Below, piece after piece: positions 52,813 to 60,729 of a stretch of 61,558 nucleotides of DNA (position 1 is its first letter; each line of letters starts with the position of its first letter). Below the pieces are notes generated by a model. The model had not been told where the DNA came from. It saw nothing but the letters and a program-made list of their open reading frames with translations, and searched no databases. The position numbers were made by a program, and so were the translations under genes. The stretch comes from Akkermansiaceae bacterium (GTDB lineage Bacteria > Verrucomicrobiota > Verrucomicrobiia > Verrucomicrobiales > Akkermansiaceae): contig JAJQGU010000022.1 of NCBI GenBank assembly GCA_021200315.1, positions 1 to 61,558 of the forward strand. Direction: 5' to 3'.

Positions 52813-53130
52813 TCATTCCGAGGCCGCGGCGGCAAGCTGCAGAGCGGCGTTTTTCACATAGGCTTCGAGGGGTAAGCCTCGCTTCTCCGCCGCACGGCTC
52901 AGGAGCTCGCGCTCTCCGGGCGCGAGCTCGACGAGCACGCTCCGCGACACGCGCTCCTGCAGAGACACCAGCTCCCCGACCGTCTGGAGATCGACGAGGC
53001 AATGGGGCGGGCGTTCGCCGCTGTTCAGCCATTCGGCGGCCTCTGCCCGGGCAATGCCCAGGCGATTCGCCAGCCAGCCGGCGCCGAAGCCGTCCTCTCC
53101 GGCCTGCCCTGTTTCGTTCCTCTCGTTCAC
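52813..53130 (-). CDS. Small putative DNA-binding protein
   Basis: A 105-residue cytosolic protein without a named family. The N-terminal half (GWLANRLGIARAEAAEWLNSG) looks like a helix-turn-helix of the Cro/XRE type. The C-terminal half (ELLSRAAEKRGLPLEAYVKN) resembles the short helices of ribbon-helix-helix antitoxin-type proteins. No toxin gene adjoins it. A GTG start is chosen because a promoter (TTGCGT-17-TACGGT) ends 7 nt before it; a TTG start 36 bp upstream lies within that -35. The G+C-rich codon pattern supports a real gene. Confidence 0.6.
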   Translation of the reverse strand: MNERNETGQAGEDGFGAGWLANRLGIARAEAAEWLNSGERPPHCLVDLQTVGELVSLQERVSRSVLVELAPGERELLSRAAEKRGLPLEAYVKNAALQLAAAASE

Positions 53131-53137
53131 GCCGCGC

Positions 53138-53166
53138 ACCGTATCTCTACACGAGCCCGAACGCAA
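53138..53166 (-). promoter_or_regulatory. Promoter of the small DNA-binding-type gene, leaderless geometry
   Basis: On the minus strand TTGCGT (53161-53166), a 17-bp spacer and TACGGT (53138-53143), then 7 nt to the GTG at 53130. Confidence 0.5.
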
Positions 53167-53236
53167 GAAAGAAGATCCGCCTGTTTTTCCCGCCGAGCGG
53201 CGCGGAGATATGGGGCTCCTCCCTTCGGCGGCGGCG

Positions 53237-53830
53237 TCAGGCTCCGGCGTGAGGCTCCAGAGCGGCGGCGACGGAGTCTTCGCAGCTGCGCATGGCGAGA
53301 ATGGTGCGCCCGATGAGCGTGTCCAGATCCCACCCGAGCATGGCCGCTCCCCGCTCGATCACCTCCCGCGAGCAGCCGGCGGCGAATTTCATGTTCTTGT
53401 ATTTCTTGCGCACGCTCTTCACCTCCAGATCCTGCACGCTGCGGCTCGGGCGCATGAGAGCCGCCGCTCCCACAAGCCCGGAAAGCTCGTCCACGGCATA
53501 GAGCACTTTTTCCATTTCGTGCTCGGGCTCAATATCCGTCACGATGGCAAAGCCATGGCTGGCCGCCGCCCGCACAATGCGCTCCGGCACGCCGCGGGAG
53601 CGCATGATCTCCTGCTCCTTGACGCAGTGCTGATCCGGAAATCGCTCGAAATCAAGATCGTGCAGAAGTCCGACGATGCCCCACATCTCCTCTTCGGCGC
53701 CATAGCCGAGCTCTCGGGCGAAGTGACGCATGACGCCCTCCACCGTCAGCGCATGGCGCAGGTGAAAGGCATCTTGATTGTATTCCGTGAGCAGAGCCCA
53801 CGCCTCTTTCCGTGTATAATCGCCGCTCAC
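53237..53830 (-). CDS. HD-domain phosphohydrolase-like protein
   Basis: A 197-residue HD-superfamily protein. Metal ligands are visible in order: His in LRHALTVEGVMRHFARELG, the HD pair in IVGLLHDLDFERFPD, a later His in AAASHGFAI and an Asp in AVDELSGLVGAAALM. The family contains nucleotide and phosphate-ester hydrolases; several short single-domain members are annotated only as 'HD family hydrolase', and the substrate cannot be read here. The GTG start lies 14 bp after the bioB stop, so it is in the bioB operon. Confidence 0.85.
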   Translation of the reverse strand: MSGDYTRKEAWALLTEYNQDAFHLRHALTVEGVMRHFARELGYGAEEEMWGIVGLLHDLDFERFPDQHCVKEQEIMRSRGVPERIVRAAASHGFAIVTDIEPEHEMEKVLYAVDELSGLVGAAALMRPSRSVQDLEVKSVRKKYKNMKFAAGCSREVIERGAAMLGWDLDTLIGRTILAMRSCEDSVAAALEPHAGA

Positions 53831-53844
53831 GAGTCTTCAGACGG

Positions 53845-54888
53845 TCACGCCTCCCGACAGGGGCCGGGCGTCGTGCAGGGATGAGGTTCATGTTCGGGGA
53901 AGAGGGGGCTTTCGGCATCCGGCAGAGGAGCCATCAGCGAGGGATCGGGCTTCTTGACGTTCAGCCCGAGTTTCCTGATCATCTCCAAGTCCTCGGATGT
54001 TCCCGCATTCTTCGCCGTGAGCAGCTTGTCCCCGTAAAATAAAGAATTGGCGCCTGCGTAGAAGCAGAGCGCCTGCGCTTCGTGGCTCAGCCTCCCCCGC
54101 CCGGCGCTCATGCGCACGCGCGTTTTCGGCAGGGCGATGCGCGCCATGGCGCACATGCGGATGAAATCCCAACAGTCGACCGGCGCGTCGTCATTCCGCT
54201 CCTCCATCGGCGTGCCGGGCATGGAGATCAGCGCATTGATCGGAAAGCTCTCCGGATGCGGATTGAAGGAGCTGACGATTTCGAGCAGGCGGAGCCGATC
54301 CGCCTGTTTCTCGCCGAGGCCGATGATGCCGCCGCAGCATACGGAAATTCCAGCGTCCTGAATATTGCGGATGGTATCGAGGCGCTCCTGGTAGGTATGG
54401 GTGGAAACGATGGAGGGATAATACTCCGGAGAAGTGTCGAGATTGTGGTTGTAGGCGTCGAGCCCTGCGGCCTTCAGCTCCCGCGCCTCGTCGGGCCCCA
54501 GCTTGCCGAGCGTAGCGCACACCTCGAGCCCCAGCGCAGACACGGCGCGCACGATCTCCAGCACCTCCGGCCAGCGTTTGTCTTTCCGGGAGATACCGCG
54601 CCAGGCCGCCCCCATGCAGAAGCGGGTGGAGCCCGTCTCGCGGGCGAGCAGAGCGCGTTCCAGCACCACTTCCCGCGGCAGCAGCCCTTCGTTCTTCACC
54701 CCGGTGGAGTAATGGGCGCTCTGGGCGCAGTAGGCGCAGTCCTCGGAGCATCCCCCCGTCTTGATGGAAAGCAGCGTGCAGACCTGCACCTCGTTGTCGG
54801 GCCAGTTCCGTCGGTGCACCTCGTGAGCCTTTTCCAAGAGGACGAGCAGCGGCGTCCTGTTCAGTTCTTCAAGTTCTTGATAGTTCAT
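53845..54888 (-). CDS. bioB: Biotin synthase
   Basis: A radical-SAM enzyme that inserts sulfur into dethiobiotin. The 347-residue protein has the SAM cluster motif GGCSEDCAYCAQSAHY (CxxxCxxC), FCMGAAWRG, the YNHNLDTSPEYY motif and the conserved Arg-bearing VRMSAGRGRLSHE. The C-terminus (SPLFPEHEPHPCTTPGPC) is long and Cys/Pro-rich. No other bio genes lie in the window, so biotin synthesis is split across the genome or the precursor is imported. It has its own promoter and an approximately 70-nt structured leader. Confidence 0.95.
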   Translation of the reverse strand: MNYQELEELNRTPLLVLLEKAHEVHRRNWPDNEVQVCTLLSIKTGGCSEDCAYCAQSAHYSTGVKNEGLLPREVVLERALLARETGSTRFCMGAAWRGISRKDKRWPEVLEIVRAVSALGLEVCATLGKLGPDEARELKAAGLDAYNHNLDTSPEYYPSIVSTHTYQERLDTIRNIQDAGISVCCGGIIGLGEKQADRLRLLEIVSSFNPHPESFPINALISMPGTPMEERNDDAPVDCWDFIRMCAMARIALPKTRVRMSAGRGRLSHEAQALCFYAGANSLFYGDKLLTAKNAGTSEDLEMIRKLGLNVKKPDPSLMAPLPDAESPLFPEHEPHPCTTPGPCREA

Positions 54889-54964
54889 GGAAATTTCGCG
54901 AACCCCGGCCTTTCAGGGACTCTTCGCGCGAAGCCCCGTGCGCCGGGGCGGTGGGTTCCCCGCC

Positions 54965-54993
54965 ATTTTATAACCGCCGCCCCGCCCTTTCAA
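54965..54993 (-). promoter_or_regulatory. bioB promoter
   Basis: On the minus strand TTGAAA (54988-54993), a 17-bp spacer and TAAAAT (54965-54970). The leader of about 70 nt contains a stem GCCCCG-GCGCA-CGGGGC and a TTCGCGCGAA dyad. Confidence 0.6.
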
Positions 54994-55065
54994 GCCCAAA
55001 GAGGAGAAGAAAAGGGCGTCGGCGCGGCCTTTTTTCTCCCCCGGCGAGCGGAGACGCAGCACGGC

Positions 55066-56274
55066 TCAGGCGTCCTCGAAATCGATCGAGATACCCAGTT
55101 TCGATTTCACGCCCCTGGCCACTTCTTTTTCCAACTGTTCCCACGAACGCCCGTCGAGAAGGCGTCCGTAGTCCGTCGGCTCGCATTCGTCGTTCTGCAG
55201 AGCGCGCATCCAGCGCTTCAGGCGCGCCGCGTCGCCGCGGCCGTCGATATGAGCAAAATAATAGAAGAGGACGAGCGACATGCCATAGTTGAACTGAATG
55301 GCCTCCCCCCGCGCGCTCTGGTATTCCTGGATGGACTGCTCCATGAATCTCCGCAGGGGCGGCGAGGAGAACTGCGCACCCAGCTGGCGGCCGCTGACTC
55401 CGGGGCCGCCGATCACATAGGAGGCGAGCGCCTTTCGGGTGCCCGTGAATTTGAGATTTCCGTTCCTGTAGGGCGTCACGCCCACATATTCGGCGATGCC
55501 TTCGGCGTACCAGATCGGGAGCGTGTAGGGCTTCCCGGAAAGCGTCTTCGCGCCGAACATGGTCATCTGGTGGGTGATCTCATGCACCAGCGTCTGGGAA
55601 TCGACGCGGGCTCCGGGTTCGCGGGCGTACACCTTCCCTTTCTTGACGATGCCCAGGCTTTCGAACGGCACCAGCACTTCCGTGCCGTTGAAAAGGCCGG
55701 CGGAACCGGCGTGTACGCCTCCGGTCGCCTGCGCGTACGCTTCCTTCGTCAGAAAGAGCCGCGCCGGCAGCTTTGCCTCCGCGTCCTCTTCGTAGCGTCT
55801 GCACGGCGGGTTCAGGGGGATCAGCAGATTGGCCGAATAGGTTCCCTCGAAGATCCGGCCTATTTCGACGACGGTGCCCAGCGAAAGCCGCGCCGGGCTG
55901 TAGAAGCGGAAATGAGACGTCTCGTAAATGAAGTCCCCGTCCTTCTCCTGCACGGCTCGGGCCTTCTGTTTGTCCTCCATCGCGGAGGAAGAGGGCCAGC
56001 GGGCGTTGAAGTTGTTGTTCTCGTGCACGGAGCCGGGGGAGAGCTCCCTCTCGCGGCGCACCCTGACGTATTCGCGGTCTTCTGGGGAGAGCGACGCCAG
56101 CTTGATCGATTGTTCCCTCCCCTTGATCAGCACGCGGACTTTATCCTTTTCCACGGATATGTATTCCCCCTCCGCTTTTTTCCCTTCGGCGAGGGTCCAC
56201 ACGCGCACCTCGCCGTGGAGCAGGGCGCCCCATGCAGCGGCGCAGGAACAGAGCAACGCGGGGAGATATTTCAT
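55066..56274 (-). CDS. Secreted zinc metalloprotease-like protein with SHD1-type domain
   Basis: A 402-residue exported protein. After the signal peptide (about 1-21, LPALLCSCAAAWGALLHG) comes an SHD1-like beta domain (VRVWTLAEGKKAEGEYISVE, then SIKLASLSPEDREYV), a module common in Planctomycetes and Verrucomicrobia. The catalytic region shows the zinc motif TLVHEITHQ (HExxH) and, about 25 residues on, the third ligand in AEGIAEYVG, a gluzincin-type arrangement seen in DUF1570-like proteins. The start has its own leaderless-type promoter. It is the last of three exported-protein genes in a row. Substrate unknown. Confidence 0.75.
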   Translation of the reverse strand: MKYLPALLCSCAAAWGALLHGEVRVWTLAEGKKAEGEYISVEKDKVRVLIKGREQSIKLASLSPEDREYVRVRRERELSPGSVHENNNFNARWPSSSAMEDKQKARAVQEKDGDFIYETSHFRFYSPARLSLGTVVEIGRIFEGTYSANLLIPLNPPCRRYEEDAEAKLPARLFLTKEAYAQATGGVHAGSAGLFNGTEVLVPFESLGIVKKGKVYAREPGARVDSQTLVHEITHQMTMFGAKTLSGKPYTLPIWYAEGIAEYVGVTPYRNGNLKFTGTRKALASYVIGGPGVSGRQLGAQFSSPPLRRFMEQSIQEYQSARGEAIQFNYGMSLVLFYYFAHIDGRGDAARLKRWMRALQNDECEPTDYGRLLDGRSWEQLEKEVARGVKSKLGISIDFEDA

Positions 56275-56280
56275 GCTCCT

Positions 56281-56309
56281 GTTATGCCACAGCTCATCCC
56301 GCACCGCAA
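56281..56309 (-). promoter_or_regulatory. Promoter of the metalloprotease-like gene, leaderless geometry
   Basis: On the minus strand TTGCGG (56304-56309), a 17-bp spacer and CATAAC (56281-56286), then 6 nt to the ATG at 56274. Confidence 0.45.
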
Positions 56310-56330
56310 GGCGGAAAAACGCGCGAACCG

Positions 56331-56780
56331 TCATCGGGTGTTTTCGACGAGCAGCGCGAGAGCCCGGACGAGCCTCTCGGAAGAGAACCACTCGGCCGCC
56401 GCAAGGCGCTGGGCCTGAGCCTCAAGACTGCTGTTGACGGCCTGGAGGCGCTTGACGTAGGCTTCCTCCGTCCGTTCGTGCTCTTCAGACTCCAGAGCGG
56501 GGGCGGCGGCCGCCTTTTGTCCCCAGGCTGTGAGCTCGGCCGTGATCTTGTACACCTGCAGAGCAGCTCTGTCGGCGCTGGACTTGTCGTGTACGCCTTC
56601 GAGAACTCCGCGCAAGTTGACCAGGATATCGACCCCTCTGTCGAGAAGGGCGTTCCGCGCGGCGCGCGCGCGGTTTTCCTCCTCCGGCCGGGGCGCAGCC
56701 GCCGCTTCCCCGGGCACTTGGGCGCACAGACATTCGGCGAAGGCCAGAAAGCAGGCGAAACGGGTGAAAACGCGGTACAT
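56331..56780 (-). CDS. Exported helical protein, paralogue of the upstream gene
   Basis: A 149-residue protein with signal peptide (MYRVFTRFACFLAFAECLCA, cleaved before QVPG) and an all-helical mature part. It aligns along its length with the 137-residue protein encoded just upstream: both share a DxxSADxAA segment, a PxxExxE region and an end of the type RLQAxE...SE...A...L. Function unknown; the neighbouring metalloprotease suggests a shared envelope role. I took the ATG that begins the signal peptide. Confidence 0.7.
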   Translation of the reverse strand: MYRVFTRFACFLAFAECLCAQVPGEAAAAPRPEEENRARAARNALLDRGVDILVNLRGVLEGVHDKSSADRAALQVYKITAELTAWGQKAAAAPALESEEHERTEEAYVKRLQAVNSSLEAQAQRLAAAEWFSSERLVRALALLVENTR

Positions 56781-56806
56781 CGGAAAGGACACAGGCGGCG
56801 CGGCTC

Positions 56807-57220
56807 TCAGCGCAGAATGAGGCACAACGTGGTGAAAGCCTTGCGGAAGGATTCGGAGCCCAGGCACTCCGCCGCTTGAAGGCGGTAGATCTCATCGAAC
56901 ACCCTGCCCCACTGCGTGCGCATTCTCATGGCATATTTGCGCTCCAGCTCCTTGCTTTCGGCGTTTTCCGGCTCCGGCAGCTTCTTGAGCTTCTCCCGCA
57001 CTCGGTAAAGGCGCGCGATCTCGGTCTCGAGCCCGGGCGCCGCCGCATCCGCCGAAGCGCGATCCCGCGCCGAAGAGAGTATGGGCAGCAGCGCGTCCGC
57101 CAGGGCAATGTATTCGTCCAGCGCGGCGTCGTATTCCGCCGCCGCGGGGGTTTCCGCCGCGGCCGGGAAGGCGGGCGCAAGGCCACCCGCCAGCAAGAAT
57201 ATGGCCGTTCCTGCACGCAT
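56807..57220 (-). CDS. Exported helical protein of unknown function
   Basis: A 137-residue protein with signal peptide (MRAGTAIFLLAGGLAPAFPA, then AAE) and a charged helical mature part. It is the first of a tandem pair with the 56331-56780 gene (26 bp apart) and is 56-100 residues shorter than most coiled-coil envelope factors. I do not recognise the family. Its promoter overlaps the stop of the ABC ATPase gene, so it is transcribed separately from that gene. Confidence 0.72.
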   Translation of the reverse strand: MRAGTAIFLLAGGLAPAFPAAAETPAAAEYDAALDEYIALADALLPILSSARDRASADAAAPGLETEIARLYRVREKLKKLPEPENAESKELERKYAMRMRTQWGRVFDEIYRLQAAECLGSESFRKAFTTLCLILR

Positions 57221-57228
57221 CGGCGCGG

Positions 57229-57253
57229 ATCATACAGGATTCCGCCCGAAAAT

Positions 57254-57257
<4 letters not shown>
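57229..57257 (-). promoter_or_regulatory. Promoter of the exported paralogue pair, leaderless geometry
   Basis: On the minus strand TTGAAT (57252-57257), a 17-bp spacer and TATGAT (57229-57234), then 8 nt to the ATG at 57220. The -35 overlaps the ABC gene's stop codon. Confidence 0.6.
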
Positions 57258-58284
<1,027 letters not shown>

Positions 58285-58288
<4 letters not shown>

Positions 58289-58617
58289 CCGAGTTCTTGC
58301 AATTTTGTTACATTCTTGACTAAGTCCTTTTCTATCGCATCGCCTACATTGGGATCGTTTTCGTAACAAACCAATTCTATTTCTTTTATATGCTTAATTG
58401 TTTGCAGTCTTTCAATTAACGCAGCAGAGAGCATGCCGGAACCTGCACCGGGATCAAGAATAGATATTGTATCCTTTAGAGGGATCGTAAATAACTCCGC
58501 CATAAACAAAGCCGTTTCTTTGCTTGTAAAGAATTGGCCATAATTCTTCCGCAAAGATTTTGGCATATGTTTTACATATTCTGACGTCGCCTGCACTGCA
58601 TAATCAACCATGCGCAT
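58285..58617 (-). pseudogene. Truncated N6-adenine DNA methyltransferase (N-terminal stub)
   Basis: A 110-residue open frame in AT-rich DNA. It matches the beginning of a type II/IIG DNA adenine methyltransferase: KNYGQFFTSKETALFMAELF, then SAM-binding motif I ILDPGAGSGMLSAALIERL and YENDP. The frame ends at the ABC gene start, before the catalytic NPPY motif, so it cannot be a working enzyme. Local G+C is about 38% (58381-58440) against 60-65% on either side, marking it as foreign. No nuclease gene is present. It may be a horizontal-transfer relic or an assembly junction. Confidence 0.8.
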
Positions 58618-58626
58618 AGTTCTGCA

Positions 58627-58782
58627 TCACATCAATATACCATAATCAATGGCAGCACAAATCTTATATCCATTTCTCATTGAAATAGATTCCTCTCTGC
58701 TCGGCCCAGCAATGATATTGGCACGGATCTCTGCCGCTTCTTCAGCTCGTTTTTCATATTTGCATCGGGCAACGATTTTCAT
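58627..58782 (-). CDS. 51-residue small ORF upstream of the methyltransferase stub
   Basis: An ATG-to-TGA frame of 51 codons in the same AT-rich island and on the same strand. It encodes MKIVARCKYEKRAEEAAEIR at its start, a basic amphipathic opening, and ends IDYGILM. A perfect 16-bp palindrome lies one base upstream of its ATG, and its stop is 9 bp before the methyltransferase start. The layout suggests a small regulatory or accessory gene of a restriction-modification unit, by analogy with controller proteins, but I do not recognise the sequence. Confidence 0.45.
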   Translation of the reverse strand: MKIVARCKYEKRAEEAAEIRANIIAGPSREESISMRNGYKICAAIDYGILM

Positions 58783-58783
58783 A

Positions 58784-58799
58784 GTTTGTTATAACAAAC
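58784..58799. promoter_or_regulatory. Perfect 16-bp palindrome before the small ORF
   Basis: GTTTGTTATAACAAAC at 58784-58799 is its own reverse complement and contains TATAAC, a possible -10. It ends one base before the small ORF's ATG on the minus strand. It is a good candidate operator. Confidence 0.5.
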
Positions 58800-58849
58800 A
58801 GACATGCAAATTATTTCTCTCCAGTGTACGATAACGGAATCCATCCCGC

Positions 58850-60259
58850 TCAGTCGCTGCGTACTCTCGACCGCGGCGAGAGAAGCACGGGAATGCCCGC
58901 CGCGTTGAAACGGGCGCGGATGGCGTTTTTGAGAAACTGTGCGTAATTGTCGCTCAGCAGGCGCTTGTCATTTACAAAGAGCACGTAGTCAGGCACTGGA
59001 ACCAAACTGTACTTTTCGTCCACCATGGCGGCGGCGTAGAACAGCTTCAAGCGCCTGCGCAATTGGCGGTGCAGAGGAGGCGGATTGCGGACGAAGGCGT
59101 CCTGCAGCAGGCGGTTGAGCTGCCCGGTAGAGGGGTAGCTGCCGGACTCCCCGCGCACGCGGGAAATCGCGCGGAACACGGCCTCGATGCGCCAGCGGCG
59201 GAGCGCTGACACTTCCACCAAAGGCGCGTAGTCCAGGAAGAACAGTCCGCTCCGCACGATCTCCCCGGCTTCCGCCCGGCGCGCTTTGAACGGGGCGGCG
59301 GGGTGAAAGAGATCAAACTTGTTGAGCACCAAGATACAGGGCTTTCCCGCCTCTGCGATCATGCCGCCGATGCGGCGGTCCTGATCCGTGACGCCGGCGG
59401 CCGCGTCCACCACCAGCAGGCAGATGTCCGCACGGCGCACGGCTCTCTCGCTGCGCATGGCGGAAAACACCTCCACCGAAGTGTCGCGCTTCGACCGCTG
59501 CCGCATGCCGGCGGTGTCGATCAGCACATAGCTCTCATCGCCCCTCCGGTAGGGGATGTCCACTGCGTCGCGCGTCGTACCGGCGATCTCGGAGACGATC
59601 GTGCGTTCATCATCCAGCAGAGCGTTGACCAGGGAAGACTTGCCCGCGTTCGGCCTCCCCACGACGGCCACGCGCAGGGGACGTTCTCCGTCCGCGGAGG
59701 GCTCGTCCTCTCCGGAAACGGGCGCGGCCTTTTCCCCGCCGTTCAGAGGAGCCCCCATCGCCGCCAGCAGAGCATCCAGCCGCCCGGCGAGCGCATCGAA
59801 GCCCCGGCTGTGCGCCGCGGACACAAAAAAGACATCGCCGAACCCCAGCGGGGAAAACTCGCCGAGGTTCATCTCCTGCTTCGGCGTGTCGGCCTTGTTG
59901 AGCACAAGGAGCACGGGTATCTCGGCGCGGCGCAGTCTGCGGGCGATCTCTTCGTCCGCGGGCGTCAGGTGATCGCGGCAATCCATCACCAGCAGAATGA
60001 GATCGGCCGTCGCCATCGCCAAATCGGCCTCGTACGCCACCCGTTCGGCGAAGCCGTCGTCGAGCGCCGCGCCGATTCCCCCCGTATCCGTCACCAGACA
60101 GGCGTGTTTCGTCATCCGGCAGGGGGCGCTCAATCGATCGCGCGTCACTCCCGGCTCATCGTGCACAATCGCGATGCGGCGGCCGGCCATCTGGTTGAAA
60201 ATGGCTGATTTGCCCACATTGGGCCTCCCTATGATCGCAACAGTCGGCGGAGTCTGCAT
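58850..60259 (-). CDS. der: Ribosome biogenesis GTPase Der (EngA)
   Basis: A tandem-GTPase ribosome assembly factor of 469 residues. G domain 1: G1 IIGRPNVGKSAIFNQ, G3 VTDTGGI, G4 LVLNKAD. G domain 2 (from about 195): G1 VVGRPNAGKSSLVNAL, G3 LIDTAGMRQR, G4 LVLNKFD. The C-terminal KH-like domain (LKLFYAAAMVDEKYSLVPVP) is intact. The start at 60259 is fixed by a near-perfect promoter 7 nt upstream; ATG/GTG codons further left fall in the -10 to -35 region. Confidence 0.96.
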   Translation of the reverse strand: MQTPPTVAIIGRPNVGKSAIFNQMAGRRIAIVHDEPGVTRDRLSAPCRMTKHACLVTDTGGIGAALDDGFAERVAYEADLAMATADLILLVMDCRDHLTPADEEIARRLRRAEIPVLLVLNKADTPKQEMNLGEFSPLGFGDVFFVSAAHSRGFDALAGRLDALLAAMGAPLNGGEKAAPVSGEDEPSADGERPLRVAVVGRPNAGKSSLVNALLDDERTIVSEIAGTTRDAVDIPYRRGDESYVLIDTAGMRQRSKRDTSVEVFSAMRSERAVRRADICLLVVDAAAGVTDQDRRIGGMIAEAGKPCILVLNKFDLFHPAAPFKARRAEAGEIVRSGLFFLDYAPLVEVSALRRWRIEAVFRAISRVRGESGSYPSTGQLNRLLQDAFVRNPPPLHRQLRRRLKLFYAAAMVDEKYSLVPVPDYVLFVNDKRLLSDNYAQFLKNAIRARFNAAGIPVLLSPRSRVRSD

Positions 60260-60266
60260 GGCGGGC

Positions 60267-60295
60267 ATTGTAGCGGAAGCTCCTCTCCCTTGCAA
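60267..60295 (-). promoter_or_regulatory. der promoter, leaderless geometry
   Basis: On the minus strand TTGCAA (60290-60295), a 17-bp spacer and TACAAT (60267-60272), then 7 nt to the ATG at 60259. It is one of the best-matching leaderless promoters in the window. Confidence 0.7.
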
Positions 60296-60346
60296 GCGTT
60301 AGGAAACCACGCTCCGCGGCATGCCGCGGGAATCGGCGGGTTCCGC

Positions 60347-60475
60347 TCACGGGGGTTCCATCCGCCGTTCACCCGCCCCCGGCAATTCACCCAGCGATTC
60401 AAACATCCGCTGAGCCTCGGGCAATCCCTATTCGGCGGCTTCCTGATACAAGCCCGCATTCAATTCTTCTTCCAT
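60347..60475 (-). pseudogene. Sel1-repeat remnant with an internal TAG
   Basis: A short frame beginning MEEELNAGLYQEAAE is broken by TAG at 60428-60430 and then continues GLPEAQRMFESLGELPGAGE to a TGA at 60347. Reading the TAG as a mutated CAG restores YQEAAEQGLPEAQ, which matches the Sel1 pattern YRKAAEQGLAPAQ in the gene to the right. It is probably a decayed fragment of a Sel1 gene. The rest of 60296-60729 shows nothing else. Confidence 0.45.
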
Positions 60476-60729
60476 TTTTTGTCGGGGTAAGGGTGAACGT
60501 TTTCCGTTTTGCGGATGCAACAGGAGCACCCCAGCAGATTTCAGGGGTGATGTCCATCGTAAACTCTGCGCCCCATGGAACAATCCCCGCTTGGAACCCC
60601 TGCCGCCGCGCTGCGCCGTGCAGGGCAAACCGCCGCCGGCGGGGGCAGGGAGAGAGCTAACTCGGCGAAAGCCCTGCCCCTTGCGGGAACGCTCCCGGCC
60701 GGGCTCGCCCCCGCGTTCATTCTGTTTTT

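Noticed and set aside
54082..56418. Open frame of 778 codons on the plus strand
   Set aside because: It is antisense to bioB and the metalloprotease gene, both with clear motifs. It has no recognisable domain and is the expected mirror of G+C-rich third codon positions.
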